Shown piece by piece: positions 25,582 through 34,682 of a DNA stretch of 64,000 bases. The notes under the pieces are model-generated. The model made no database searches. It was not told the origin of the DNA and was given only the letters and a program-made list of their open reading frames with translations. Both the position numbers and the translations under genes were made by a program. Location: positions 1 to 64,000 of the forward strand of contig NZ_JAHTKI010000018.1 in assembly GCF_019145475.1 (NCBI RefSeq), written 5' to 3'. The stretch is from Pseudomonas botevensis. GTDB lineage: Bacteria; Pseudomonadota; Gammaproteobacteria; Pseudomonadales; Pseudomonadaceae. Position 1 is the first letter of the stretch, and the number at the start of each line of letters is the position of its first letter.

Positions 25582-27126
25582 ATGACAACTGTCTCTCAAC
25601 ACCGGATCGAGCGCGACAAGCTGCTGATCCTCGCGGCCATCTGCCTGTCGGCACTGGTCCTTCCCTTGAGTTTTACCGGTGGCGCGGTGGCGACGCCGGC
25701 CATTGGTCGAGACCTGGGCGGCAGTCCCGTGGCGCTGACCTGGATCACCAATGCGTTCATGCTGTCGTTCGGCAGTCTGCTGATGGCGGCGGGGGCGCTG
25801 GCCGACGTCTACGGGCGCAAGCGCCTGTTCGCTTTCGGCATGCTGCTGTTTACTGGCGCGTCGATTGCCCAGAGCCTGGCGCCTTCGGTGTTCTGGCTGG
25901 ATGCGCTGCGAGCGATTCAAGGGGTGGCCGGTGCTGCGGCGCTTGCCAGTGGTTCGGCGGCGCTGGCACAGGAGTTTGAGGGTCATGCGCGGACGCGGGC
26001 GTACAGCATGCTCGGCACCACGTTCGGCATCGGCCTGGCGTTCGGGCCGTTGCTGGCCGGGGCGCTGATCGAAGCGTTCAACTGGCGGGCGATCTTCGTC
26101 TTCACCGCGTTGATTGGCGTGATCGCCATGGTGTTCGGTCTGCCGCGCATGCGGGAAACCCGCGATCCGCAGGCCTCGGGTCTCGATTGGCCGGGCACCG
26201 TCACGTTCAGCACGATGCTGGCGTTGTTCACGTTCGGCATCATTCAAGCCCCGGAAAGTGGCTGGGGCAGCCTGTTGGTGGTGGGGTTGCTGGCGGCTTC
26301 GGCGTTGTTGCTGGCGCTGTTCGTCATCATCGAAATGCGCGTCGAACGGCCGATGCTGGACCTGACCCTGTTCCGCTTCCCGCGATTTATCGGCGTACAG
26401 ATGCTGCCGATCGGCACGTGCTATTGCTACATCGTGCTGGTGGTCATGCTGCCGCTGCGCTTTATCGGCGTGGAAGGTTTGAGTGAAATCGAGGCCGGCC
26501 TGCTGTTGCTGGCGTTGTCCGCGCCGATGCTGGTGGTGCCGATGCTTGCTGCCTCGCTGACGCGTTATGTATCGGCGGGCCTGTTATCGGGCGGCGGTTT
26601 TCTGATTGCCGCCGTGGGCCTGCACTGGCTGAGCCTGTACAACGTCGGTGAGCCGAAATTTGCCCTTGTTGTGCCGATGGTGTTGATCGGGATCGGCAGC
26701 GGTTTGCCGTGGGGTTTGATGGACGGTTTGTCGATCAGCGTGGTGCCGAAAGAGCGCGCGGGCATGGCCGCCGGGATCTTCGGCACGGTGCGGGTGGCGG
26801 GTGAGGGGATTGCACTGGCGAGTGTTGCGGCGATTCTGGCTTCGCTGTTGCACAGCGATCTGTCGAGTGCCGTGCAGGCGGTGGCTGGCAGTGCTGACGC
26901 GGCGCTGATTGCCGAGACGGCGCACCGGGTCACCACCGGCGATATGGCCCACGCCATCAACCGTGTTCCGGGTCTGGCCAATGAGCGGCTGGTGCAGGGG
27001 TATGCCTCGGCGTTTCAGTATCTGCTGCACATCCTGACGATCATCACGCTGGTGTCGGCGGCTGTGGTGCTGGGGCTGTTGAGTGGCAAACGGGCCGTTA
27101 CGGAACCGCAGGAGGCGGCGGCATAA
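25582..27126 (+). CDS. DHA2-family (EmrB/QacA-like) MFS efflux transporter
   Basis: From the internal ATG (MTTVSQHRIERDKLL) the protein has 514 residues and about 14 helices, the size of DHA2 drug exporters. An in-frame start 93 bases upstream would add a non-conserved hydrophilic stretch and has no ribosome site. Motif A is in LADVYGRKRLF, and the antiporter motif C-like GTTFGIGLAFGPLLAG is in helix 5. With the upstream SDR and divergent LysR it forms a probable detoxification unit. A bidirectional terminator follows. Confidence 0.85.
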   Translation: MTTVSQHRIERDKLLILAAICLSALVLPLSFTGGAVATPAIGRDLGGSPVALTWITNAFMLSFGSLLMAAGALADVYGRKRLFAFGMLLFTGASIAQSLAPSVFWLDALRAIQGVAGAAALASGSAALAQEFEGHARTRAYSMLGTTFGIGLAFGPLLAGALIEAFNWRAIFVFTALIGVIAMVFGLPRMRETRDPQASGLDWPGTVTFSTMLALFTFGIIQAPESGWGSLLVVGLLAASALLLALFVIIEMRVERPMLDLTLFRFPRFIGVQMLPIGTCYCYIVLVVMLPLRFIGVEGLSEIEAGLLLLALSAPMLVVPMLAASLTRYVSAGLLSGGGFLIAAVGLHWLSLYNVGEPKFALVVPMVLIGIGSGLPWGLMDGLSISVVPKERAGMAAGIFGTVRVAGEGIALASVAAILASLLHSDLSSAVQAVAGSADAALIAETAHRVTTGDMAHAINRVPGLANERLVQGYASAFQYLLHILTIITLVSAAVVLGLLSGKRAVTEPQEAAA

Positions 27127-27144
27127 GTCAGGCATCGAGAATGA

Positions 27145-27179
27145 AAAAAGCCCGGGGGCATGATGCCTCCGGGCTTTTC
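27145..27179. terminator. Bidirectional rho-independent terminator
   Basis: AAAAGCCCGG and CCGGGCTTTT form the stem with A/T tracts on both sides. It lies between the convergent DHA2 pump and succinate-semialdehyde dehydrogenase genes and can serve both. Confidence 0.85.
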
Positions 27180-27191
27180 ATTTTCAGGGGA

Positions 27192-28583
27192 TCAGTGACG
27201 ATCCAGCCACACGGTTTGCGCGTTGCAGAACTCGCGCACACCGAAGTGCGACAGCTCGCGGCCGAAACCGCTTTTCTTCACGCCGCCGAAGGTCACGCGC
27301 GGGTCGCTGGCGGAGTAACCGTTGATGAACACGCCGCCGGTTTCCAGCTCGCTGGTCAGTTGCTGCGCCAACTCGACGTTGGCGGTGTAGATCGTCGCGG
27401 TCAGGCCGAATTCGCTGTCGTTGGCCAGGGCCACGGCATGGGCGCAATCGCGGGCGGTGATGATCGAGGCGACCGGGCCGAACAGTTCCTGTTTGAACGA
27501 GGTCATGCGGTCGGTGACGTTGGCCAGTACGGTCGGCTCGTAGTAGTTGCCGGCACCTTCAGCCTTGCCGCCGCCGAGCAGCAGGGTTGCGCCTTCTTCA
27601 AGGGTATCGCGCACCTGTTGGTCCAGTTCGTCGCGCAGATCGAAGCGGGCCATCGGGCCGATGTAGGTATCGGCGGACAACGGATCGCCCATTTTCAGTT
27701 GGCGTGTGGCTTCGACGAATTTGCGGGTGAATTCCTCGACCACGCCTTCTTCGACGATCAGGCGCTTGGCGGCGGCGCAGACCTGACCGGAGTTCTGGTA
27801 ACGACCGATCACCGCCGCTTGTACGGCGGCGTCCAGATCGGCGTCGTTGAGCACGATGAACGGGTCGGAACCACCGAGTTCCAGCACGCATTTTTTCAGC
27901 GCGGCGCCTGCCTGGGCGCCGATCGCCATGCCGGCGCGCACGCTGCCGGTCAGGGTCACGGCGGCGATGCGTGGATCGGCGATCGCGGTGGAAACGCCTT
28001 CCGGGGTGACGTTGATCACTTCGAACACGCCTTCAGCGAAACCGGCACGGGTGAAGGCGTCGCGCAGCAGGTAAGCGCTGCCCATCACGTTCGGCGCATG
28101 CTTGAGCACGTAGGTGTTGCCGGCGATCAGTGTCGGCACGGCGCCGCGCAGCACTTGCCAGATCGGGAAGTTCCACGGCATCACCGCGAGGATCGGGCCG
28201 AGCGGACGGTATTCGATGCGGGCCTTGCCGTCTTCGACCTGGGTCGATTCGGCGTCGAGCATGGCCGGGCCGTGTTCGGCGTACCATTCGCAGAGTTTGG
28301 CGCATTTCTCGATTTCGCCACGGGCCTGGGCGATCGGCTTGCCCATTTCCAGGGTAATCATGGTGGCCATGGCTTCGGCGCCTTCACGCAGGGCACTGGC
28401 GAGGGCGCTTAGGGCGCGGGAGCGATCCTGCAGCGGTTTGCGTTTCCACTTGTTGAAAGCAAAAGAGGCACGGGTCAGCGCGGCATCGAGGGCTTCGGCG
28501 GACTCGAACGCATAGTGGCCGATCTGTTCACCGGTAGTCGGGTTGATCGAGATGGCGTGGGTCTGGCTGGAAATCTGGCTCAT
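27192..28583 (-). CDS. sad: NAD-dependent succinate-semialdehyde dehydrogenase (Sad/YneI type)
   Basis: A 463-residue aldehyde dehydrogenase matching E. coli Sad in length. It has MPWNFPIWQ, the LKHAPNV cofactor loop, the general base in LELGGSDP, and the catalytic cysteine in SGQVCAAAKR. ELFGPVASI and the terminal GGVKKSGFGREL follow. The enzyme would oxidise succinate semialdehyde to succinate in GABA/putrescine catabolism. The divergent LysR matches the PtrR (YneJ) regulator found beside sad in enterics, which strengthens the call. Confidence 0.85.
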   Translation of the reverse strand: MSQISSQTHAISINPTTGEQIGHYAFESAEALDAALTRASFAFNKWKRKPLQDRSRALSALASALREGAEAMATMITLEMGKPIAQARGEIEKCAKLCEWYAEHGPAMLDAESTQVEDGKARIEYRPLGPILAVMPWNFPIWQVLRGAVPTLIAGNTYVLKHAPNVMGSAYLLRDAFTRAGFAEGVFEVINVTPEGVSTAIADPRIAAVTLTGSVRAGMAIGAQAGAALKKCVLELGGSDPFIVLNDADLDAAVQAAVIGRYQNSGQVCAAAKRLIVEEGVVEEFTRKFVEATRQLKMGDPLSADTYIGPMARFDLRDELDQQVRDTLEEGATLLLGGGKAEGAGNYYEPTVLANVTDRMTSFKQELFGPVASIITARDCAHAVALANDSEFGLTATIYTANVELAQQLTSELETGGVFINGYSASDPRVTFGGVKKSGFGRELSHFGVREFCNAQTVWLDRH

Positions 28584-28680
28584 GGCGTCGTCCTGCGTGT
28601 TCAGTGGATGAGCCTAGAGTAGGGTGGTGTTTGTTTTCTGGAAACTGAATAATAAAGATCGTTTCTTTCACGATTGGAGA

Positions 28681-29565
28681 ATGACTGTGGATCTGGTGCA
28701 GCTGGAAATCTTCAAGGCCGTTGCCGAGCACGGCAGCATCAGCGCGGCGGCGGCGCAGATCCACCGCGTACCGTCGAACCTGACCACGCGGATCAAACAG
28801 CTTGAACAGGACCTGGGCGTCGATCTGTTCATTCGCGAGAAGAGCCGCTTGCGCTTGTCGCCGGCCGGCTGGAGCTTTCTCGAATACGCGCGACGGATTC
28901 TTGATCTGGTGCAGGAAGCCCGGGCCACCGTGGCTGGCGAAGAACCGCAAGGCGCGTTTGCCCTCGGCTCGCTGGAAAGCACAGCGGCGGTGCGTATCCC
29001 CGAATTACTGGCGGCGTACAACCAGAAGCACCCGAAAGTCGATCTGGACCTGTCCACCGGCCCGTCCGGGACGATGATCGACGGCGTGCTGTCCGGCCGA
29101 CTGGCGGCAGCCTTCGTCGACGGCCCGGTGCTGCACCCGTCGCTGGAGGGCGTGCCGGCGTTCGAGGAGGAAATGGTCATCATCGCGCCGCTCAATCACC
29201 CGCCGATCCAGCGCGCGGCGGATGTGAACGGTACGAGCATCTATGCGTTCCGCTCCAACTGCTCCTACCGTCACCATTTCGAAAAGTGGTTCAGCACCGA
29301 CGCCGCGGTGCCCGGCAAGATCTTCGAAATGGAGTCCTACCACGGCATGCTCGCCTGCGTCAGCGCCGGCGCGGGCCTGGCCTTGATGCCGCGCAAAATG
29401 CTGCAGAGCATGCCGGGGTGCGCGACCGTCAGCGTCTGGCCGCTGGCGGCGGATTTTCGTTTCCTGACCACCTGGCTGGTGTGGCGGCGGGGGATGGTGT
29501 CGCGCAGTCTGAGCAGTTTCGTGCAGTTGTTGGAGGCGCGGGGAGTGGTGCGGGAACAGAGTTGA
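28681..29565 (+). CDS. ptrR: LysR-family regulator, PtrR/YneJ-like
   Basis: A 294-residue LysR protein, nearly the same length as E. coli YneJ. The HTH at residues 4-62 contains ISAAAAQIHRVPSNLTTRIK, with the RVPSNLT variant of this subgroup. A GTG two codons inside (six bases after GGAGA) may be the true start instead of the ATG. It is divergent from the sad-like gene, the arrangement known for ptrR-sad. AATAATAA in the leader (28648-28655) fits the Hfq-Crc consensus. Confidence 0.75.
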   Translation: MTVDLVQLEIFKAVAEHGSISAAAAQIHRVPSNLTTRIKQLEQDLGVDLFIREKSRLRLSPAGWSFLEYARRILDLVQEARATVAGEEPQGAFALGSLESTAAVRIPELLAAYNQKHPKVDLDLSTGPSGTMIDGVLSGRLAAAFVDGPVLHPSLEGVPAFEEEMVIIAPLNHPPIQRAADVNGTSIYAFRSNCSYRHHFEKWFSTDAAVPGKIFEMESYHGMLACVSAGAGLALMPRKMLQSMPGCATVSVWPLAADFRFLTTWLVWRRGMVSRSLSSFVQLLEARGVVREQS

Positions 29566-29654
29566 TTGACACCTTGTGTCATCGCTCGGTTAGTATCGCA
29601 ATATACAAATCTATATAGCGTTTCATCCCTGCAGATCAGTACAAGGAAAAAGCG

Positions 29655-30317
29655 ATGAGCACGGCCCTGAGCGGCAAAGAAGCGGTAGGCGAACGTTTTG
29701 TGCTGGAGAGCATGCGTCATGCCCAGCAATTGACCTGGAAAGCCGTCGACGAAATTGCCAGGGTGATCAAACCCGGCATGCTCGAGTCCGAAGCGCAGGC
29801 CCAGGGCAAACAGATTCTTGCGCAACTGGGCATGGACCGGATCTGGCATCCGCTGCTGATCCGCTTCGGCGCCAATACGCTCAAGACCTTCAAACAGCGC
29901 TCCGATGGCGACCCGGTGCTGGGTGAAGAGGACATCTTCTTTATCGACATGGGGGTGGTCTGGCAGGGGCATGAAGGGGACGCCGGGGCCACCTTCACCA
30001 CCGGCGCCGATCCACAAATGATCGCCTGTGCTGCGGCGGCCAAAGAACTATTCGTGCGTGTCGAGGCGTTGTGGCGCGAGGGCGTCTCCGGCACCGAGCT
30101 CTACCGCTACGCCGCCGAGCAGGCGCAGGCAATGGGCTGGAAATTGAATCTGGACATCAAGGGCCATCGGGTCAGCGATTTTCCTCACGCGATCTATCGT
30201 GGCGGCGACCTCGGCGATTTCGAGGGCCGACCGAACGCAGGCGTGTGGATTCTGGAAATCCAGATTGCTCATCCCGAGCTTCCGTATGGCGCCTTTTATG
30301 AAGACCTGCTGATCTGA
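29655..30317 (+). CDS. M24 (Xaa-Pro aminopeptidase/creatinase-fold) family protein
   Basis: A 220-residue protein with the pita-bread fold pattern: metal-ligand-like FFIDMGVVWQGHEGDAGATF (two Asp), DIKGHRVSDFPH (His), then WILEIQIAH (Glu) and a late Glu in FYEDLL. It lacks the N-terminal domain of PepP. It is probably a stand-alone peptidase or amidinohydrolase-like enzyme. A promoter-like AT-rich patch precedes it, and AAGGA supports the ATG. No partner genes are evident. Confidence 0.75.
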   Translation: MSTALSGKEAVGERFVLESMRHAQQLTWKAVDEIARVIKPGMLESEAQAQGKQILAQLGMDRIWHPLLIRFGANTLKTFKQRSDGDPVLGEEDIFFIDMGVVWQGHEGDAGATFTTGADPQMIACAAAAKELFVRVEALWREGVSGTELYRYAAEQAQAMGWKLNLDIKGHRVSDFPHAIYRGGDLGDFEGRPNAGVWILEIQIAHPELPYGAFYEDLLI

Positions 30318-30447
30318 CTGCTAGAGTCAGATGTCTTGGGTCCTGGTGCCAGGCATGAAGCACGCGCCGTAGTTGAATCTACAGGGCGCTTGCCGGATGA
30401 TACAGGCCGTTTCCTAACTCGAAAGTCAAAAAAAGAGGACGCCCGTC

Positions 30448-30876
30448 ATGAAAGTCAGTGCCCGTAACGTATTCAAAGGCCAGGTCAGCCAGGTTCAGGA
30501 AGGCTCGGTCAACGCCGAAGTTGTGTTGACCCTGGCGGGTGGCGAGAAACTGGTTGCGGTGGTGACCCTGGCCAGTCTCAAGAGCCTGGGCATTGCGGTT
30601 GGCAAAGAGGCGGTCGCGCTGGTCAAGGCGCCCTGGGTGATGCTGATGACCGAAGCCAGCGACATCCGTCTGTCTGCCCGCAACTGCCTGCAAGGCAAGG
30701 TGCTGAGCGTCACCGATGGCGCGGTCAACGCCGAAGTGGTGATCGAGCTGGCCGGTGGCTCGAAGGTCTATTCGATCGTGACCCGCGATGCGGTGACCGA
30801 GCTGGGCCTGGCGGCGGGTGTCAGCGCGACGGCGGTGATCAAGGCGTCCCATATCATCCTGGGTGTGCCGGCCTGA
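30448..30876 (+). CDS. Di-Mop (TOBE) molybdenum-pterin/molybdate-binding protein
   Basis: The 142-residue cytoplasmic protein consists of two about 69-residue Mop repeats. The first begins SARNVFKGQV and contains SVNAEVVLTLAGG; the second begins SARNCLQGKV and contains AVNAEVVIELAGG. Such proteins bind molybdate or tungstate oligomerically and buffer it for molybdoenzyme cofactor synthesis. A ribosome site (AGAGGA) is present. It is followed by a strong terminator, so it is monocistronic. No mod transport genes are adjacent. Confidence 0.88.
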   Translation: MKVSARNVFKGQVSQVQEGSVNAEVVLTLAGGEKLVAVVTLASLKSLGIAVGKEAVALVKAPWVMLMTEASDIRLSARNCLQGKVLSVTDGAVNAEVVIELAGGSKVYSIVTRDAVTELGLAAGVSATAVIKASHIILGVPA

Positions 30877-30895
30877 CAAGCAGCGGATTTACGAC

Positions 30896-30930
30896 AATGC
30901 CGGGATCTTTCACAGATCCCGGCATTTTTT
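30896..30930. terminator. Rho-independent terminator after the Mop gene
   Basis: AATGCCGGGATCT and AGATCCCGGCATT form a 13-bp stem followed by T6. It also suits the convergent glutathione transferase gene on the other strand. Confidence 0.9.
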
Positions 30931-30940
30931 ATGGAACCCC

Positions 30941-31564
30941 TCAAGGCGTGCCGTTGCGCCCATACCGACGATAACCGGGGCGCTGGTTCAAGCGCTCGTA
31001 ATAAGCACTCACCGCCGGCAGGTGTGGATGCTCGAACGGTGTCTCGAACCAGCGATTGACCGACAACCCGATGGGAATGTCGGCGAGGGAAAACTGCTCG
31101 CCGCTGACGTAGGCGCCAGTTTTCTCCAATTGCCGGTCGAGGATTGCCATGTTCCGTGACCAGGCTTCACGGCCCGCCACCAATGCGCCGCTGTCCTGAT
31201 GATCCGGCGACTTGCGTACCAGCGACAGAAACGCGTATGACCACGAGCGGTTCAGCTCCGAAGCCTGCCAGTCGATCCACTGATCGACGCGCGCCCGTGC
31301 CTGCGCTTCGGTCGGGTAGATGTGTGCGCCGTCGTAGCGTGCCACCAGATAACGAATGATCGAATTGGATTCCCACAGCGTGAAATCGCCGTCCTTGATC
31401 ACTGGCACCATGGCGCAGGGATTGAGGGCGAGAAACTCCGGCGTGTGGGTTGACTTGAAACCCGAGCCCCAGTCTTCACGTTCGAAGGGAATATCCAGTT
31501 CGGCGCAGGTCCACAGCACTTTGCGCACGTTGATCGATGAAGCCTTGCCGAGTATCTGCAGCAT
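30941..31564 (-). CDS. Glutathione S-transferase family protein
   Basis: A 207-residue GST. The N-terminal thioredoxin-like domain (SSINVRKVLWTCAEL; CAMVPVIKDGDFTLWESNSIIRYL with the glutathione-contact ES pair) is followed by the all-helical domain. The theta/beta-like N-terminal serine is available as active-site residue. It is the last gene of a three-gene minus-strand operon after an HTH regulator nine bases upstream, so a role in electrophile or redox defence under that regulator is likely. Confidence 0.9.
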   Translation of the reverse strand: MLQILGKASSINVRKVLWTCAELDIPFEREDWGSGFKSTHTPEFLALNPCAMVPVIKDGDFTLWESNSIIRYLVARYDGAHIYPTEAQARARVDQWIDWQASELNRSWSYAFLSLVRKSPDHQDSGALVAGREAWSRNMAILDRQLEKTGAYVSGEQFSLADIPIGLSVNRWFETPFEHPHLPAVSAYYERLNQRPGYRRYGRNGTP

Positions 31565-31573
31565 ATCCTTGCC

Positions 31574-32212
31574 CTATTGATCGTGTGAGTGGGGCGTCTC
31601 GGCCTTGAGCGCAAAGCGACAGACATTCCCCCCGCGCAGCATGCATTCCAGGTGTTCGGTTTCGCCACCCCCCAATGTGCCGATCAACGCCAGGTCGAGT
31701 TCGCACACCACCGGATGCACTTTGGCCAGGTGATGGAACACGCAGTTGTGCGCGACGATCTGCGGCTCGTCTGCCGAGCGGAAAAACACCTCGGCCTGAT
31801 AGCCCGCGCGATTCATGTGCTCGACGATCCGTGCCTCATCGACAACGTGATGTTCAAGATCACCCGCCATTTTGCGCCCCAGATTGCGCATCAGATCCTT
31901 GAGCGCATCTGCGCCCATCAGGCCTGCGACCTCTTCGATCAGCAGGTTCGCCAGCAGCGGATATTGCCGGGGAAACGCTTCCTTGGCCTGTTCCGTCAGC
32001 TGATGCAGCTGCTCGGGACGGCGCCCGGTGGGGCGCGTGCCGCCGCGCATCACCAGACCGTCGCGCTCCAGGGCTGCCAGATGCTGGCGCACAGCCGTGC
32101 GTGTGATCGCCAGGCTGTGGGCCAGATCATCGATGCTCATGCCCGCCGGTTCGTAGAGCAAGGCGTGCAGCAGATCCTGTTGGGTGCGACCCAGTCCTTC
32201 GAGCATCGGCAT
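31574..32212 (-). CDS. Cysteine-rich winged-HTH regulator (SufR/DeoR-like)
   Basis: A 212-residue regulator. The N-terminal HTH (MSIDDLAHSLAITRTAVRQHLAAL) is ArsR/DeoR-like, and the GTRPTGRRPEQLHQLT wing is typical of SufR-type proteins. The C-terminal half has four cysteines spaced C-x12-C-x19-C-x7-C (NCVF, VVCE, LECM, NVCR), consistent with binding an Fe-S cluster. The published SufR spacing is somewhat different, so this is a relative rather than SufR itself. It is cotranscribed with the GST gene downstream and a periplasmic protein gene 12 bases upstream. A redox or iron-sulfur signal is the likely input. Confidence 0.75.
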   Translation of the reverse strand: MPMLEGLGRTQQDLLHALLYEPAGMSIDDLAHSLAITRTAVRQHLAALERDGLVMRGGTRPTGRRPEQLHQLTEQAKEAFPRQYPLLANLLIEEVAGLMGADALKDLMRNLGRKMAGDLEHHVVDEARIVEHMNRAGYQAEVFFRSADEPQIVAHNCVFHHLAKVHPVVCELDLALIGTLGGGETEHLECMLRGGNVCRFALKAETPHSHDQ

Positions 32213-32224
32213 GCCTCCCGTGGG

Positions 32225-32857
32225 CTAGCGGAACTTGTCCGGAAACTGCTTGACCAATGCCCCGGTCAAGGCATCGGCGAGGTTGAGTATATGCGTGCGC
32301 ATCATCTGCCAGGTCTGCGCCTCGCCGGTGTAGTCACCTGAGGCCAATTGATCGATTTGCGCCACATGATGCCCGCCGTGGGCGCTGAGCAAGGCGTTCA
32401 GGGTCGGCTCGGGCAAGTAGGGATTGGCCTTGGCCAGAAACGCGGCAATCGCCTTGGCGTTCGAGGTCAGATCGTTGACCGCCGCCTGTTTGCCAGCGGA
32501 GTCCCTGGCGACCGTCGCATCGCTGTAATGCTTGACCGCGCCCCAGTGACCGGCCAGCAGTTTGAGCAACTGATCGGCCGCCGGCTGGCCGTAGAGCGGG
32601 GCGATGCTGTTGGCGATGGCAGTGGCGTTGCTCACCACTTCTTTGGTCGCAAGGTCGGCGGCCTTGTGGTTGCCGGCCTGATTGGCGACGGCGTAATTGC
32701 GGATCCAGAAGATGTGTTCGCCCCATAGGTCGCGCAAGGCGAGGCGCGTGGTCAGGGCGGCGGAGTCCGTGGTGGGGGAAGCAGGCGGGGCGGTCTGGCT
32801 CCAGGCCGGTTGAGCGAGCAGGGCAATCAACAGCAATGTCGCGATCTTGATGTTCAT
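32225..32857 (-). CDS. Periplasmic helical protein of unknown function
   Basis: The 210-residue protein has a clear signal peptide (MNIKIATLLLIALLAQPAWS). A mature helical domain contains LRDLWGEHIFWIRNYAV, LLAGHWGAVKHYSDA and LLSAHGGHHVAQIDQL. The pattern of His, Glu and Trp at helix positions suggests a four-helix bundle that could bind metal or heme; this is inference. It is the first gene of the operon with the cysteine-rich regulator and GST. A hairpin terminator lies upstream, separating it from the permease gene. I do not recognise a named family. Confidence 0.7.
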   Translation of the reverse strand: MNIKIATLLLIALLAQPAWSQTAPPASPTTDSAALTTRLALRDLWGEHIFWIRNYAVANQAGNHKAADLATKEVVSNATAIANSIAPLYGQPAADQLLKLLAGHWGAVKHYSDATVARDSAGKQAAVNDLTSNAKAIAAFLAKANPYLPEPTLNALLSAHGGHHVAQIDQLASGDYTGEAQTWQMMRTHILNLADALTGALVKQFPDKFR

Positions 32858-32961
32858 GACAGCACCCTCGAAGGTGAGATGTTCAACAAGAGTAATTTAA
32901 GCATCAAAATATGTTTTTATTGGTCCGCCACCGATTAACCGATCAATGGTCACAGACGCAC

Positions 32962-33001
32962 AAAAGCCGAAGGCCCTCACATGAAGGGCCTTCGGCTTTT
33001 T
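32962..33001. terminator. Bidirectional rho-independent terminator after the first NCS1 permease
   Basis: AAAAGCCGAAGGCCCT pairs with AGGGCCTTCGGCTTTT around a 7-base loop, giving a very stable 16-bp stem with A/T tracts at both ends. Confidence 0.9.
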
Positions 33002-33011
33002 CGCGGCACGG

Positions 33012-34427
33012 TTACAGGCTGCTCGCCAGTTTCCCGCTCGACAACCGCCGACGGTAGGCGCTGTCACGATTGGCCAGCCAGAAATACAGCGGCGACGTCA
33101 CCAGCAAGCCCACCAGCCACGACAGGTCGGCGCCGTTGATGTGTGCCGACACCGGGCCAACGTACAGCGGCGTGTTCATGAACGGAATCTGCACGGCGAT
33201 GCCGATTGCATAGGCCAGCAACGCCTGCGGGTTGTAGCGCCCGTAGATACCGCCGTCGACCTGGAAGATCGAACCGATGTCGTACCGGCCTTTGTGGATG
33301 GCGTAGAAGTCGATCAGGTTGATCGCAGTCCACGGCACCAACACCACGAGCAGCACCAGCACCATGTCGACGAAGTGACCGATGAAGTCCGCCGAGGCGC
33401 CGACGGCGGCGAAACAGCAGGCGGCGAGGACGATGATCGATATCACCGCGCGGCTTTTCGCGGTGGGGATCCAGCGGTAGGCGAAAGTCTGTACCAGCGT
33501 AATCAGCGACAACACCGCGCCGTACAGGTTGAGGGCGTTGTGGCTGATGACGCTGAGCAGAAACAGCACCAGCATCAGCGGGCCGATGGCGCCGGTGGCG
33601 AGTTTCACCGCGTCCATGGTGTCCATGCCCACCGGCGTCGCCAGCACCGCGACGGCGCCGAACACGAACGACAGGCTCGAACCCAGCGCCGAACCCAGAT
33701 ACGTGGTCCAGAACGTCGCCGCCACGGGCACGTTGGCCGGCAGGTAGCGCGAGTAGTCGGAAACGTATGGTGCGAACGCGATTTGCCACAACGCCGCCAG
33801 CGACACCGTGGCGAGCCAGCCAGAGAGATTGAAGCTGCCACGAGTGAGGAAGTCGTCGGTCTGGATGTGGGTCAGGATGTAGCCGAAGCCGATCACGATG
33901 CCGATCCCCAGCACCCAGGTGCCGATGCGGTTGAGCACATGGATGAAGCGGTAGCCGATGATGCCGATGATCCCCGAACCGAGGGCGCCGATGACGATGC
34001 CGACCGGCACTGGAACGCTGTCGACCACGCCATGCAGCGACTTGCCGGCCAGAACGATGTTGGACGCGAAGAAACCGATGTACATGACGCCGGCAATCAG
34101 CACCACCAGCAGCGCACCGAGGGAGCCGAATTGCGCACGGCTCTGGATCATCTGCGGAATGCCCATCTGTGGGCCTTGGGCCGAATGCAGCGCCATCAGC
34201 ACGCCGCCGACCAGGTGACCGACGAGAATGGCGACGATGCCCCACACCAGATTCAGGTGGAACAACTGAACGCCGAGGGCGCCGGTGACGATGGGCAGCG
34301 GCGCGATGTTGCCACCGAACCAGAGGGTGAACAGATCCCGGACTTTTCCATGACGATCCTCGGGAGGCACATAGCCGATCGTGTGTTTTTCAATGAGTGG
34401 TGCGCTGGTTGTTGCAGAGCTGGACAT
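33012..34427 (-). CDS. NCS1-family permease (cytosine/purine/allantoin type), paralogue 1
   Basis: A 471-residue transporter with about 12 helices. It has the NCS1 landmarks LFTLWFGGNIAPLPIVTGA, QMGIPQMIQSRAQFG, PYVSDYSRYLP in the middle, and SHNALNLYGAVLSL. Proteins of this kind bring in cytosine, purines, hydantoins or related cyclic amides. It is strongly similar over its whole length to the permease at the far end of this block. It is the last gene of the monooxygenase/RidA/DUF1028/ArgE group, after a 255-bp gap with its own hairpin, so it may have a separate promoter. Confidence 0.88.
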   Translation of the reverse strand: MSSSATTSAPLIEKHTIGYVPPEDRHGKVRDLFTLWFGGNIAPLPIVTGALGVQLFHLNLVWGIVAILVGHLVGGVLMALHSAQGPQMGIPQMIQSRAQFGSLGALLVVLIAGVMYIGFFASNIVLAGKSLHGVVDSVPVPVGIVIGALGSGIIGIIGYRFIHVLNRIGTWVLGIGIVIGFGYILTHIQTDDFLTRGSFNLSGWLATVSLAALWQIAFAPYVSDYSRYLPANVPVAATFWTTYLGSALGSSLSFVFGAVAVLATPVGMDTMDAVKLATGAIGPLMLVLFLLSVISHNALNLYGAVLSLITLVQTFAYRWIPTAKSRAVISIIVLAACCFAAVGASADFIGHFVDMVLVLLVVLVPWTAINLIDFYAIHKGRYDIGSIFQVDGGIYGRYNPQALLAYAIGIAVQIPFMNTPLYVGPVSAHINGADLSWLVGLLVTSPLYFWLANRDSAYRRRLSSGKLASSL

Positions 34428-34603
34428 GAGAACTCCAAGGCAAGGACGAGTACGTGGACGTACTTCAGTGAGCGCCGCGCGGGGCGACGCATTTCTTGTT
34501 GGAGCCGATCATGTGCAATGCATCGGGAGAGATAAATTAGTAGTTTTGTTGCTTCAAGCCCTAAAAAAAGTAAGCCCCCGGATCGCTGGATTTCACTCGG
34601 ACA

Positions 34604-34645
34604 GCCGCCTTCGCCAGCCCTGAAAAACGAGCTGCCGAAGGCGGC
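34604..34645. other. 10-bp perfect inverted repeat between argE-like and NCS1 genes
   Basis: GCCGCCTTCG and CGAAGGCGGC are separated by 22 bases and are not followed by a T-run. The element may be a leader structure of the permease transcript or a weak end of the argE-like transcript. Confidence 0.4.
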
Positions 34646-34682
34646 GACTGGCTGATTTTCGGGGACGGCCCGCTCGTGGATT

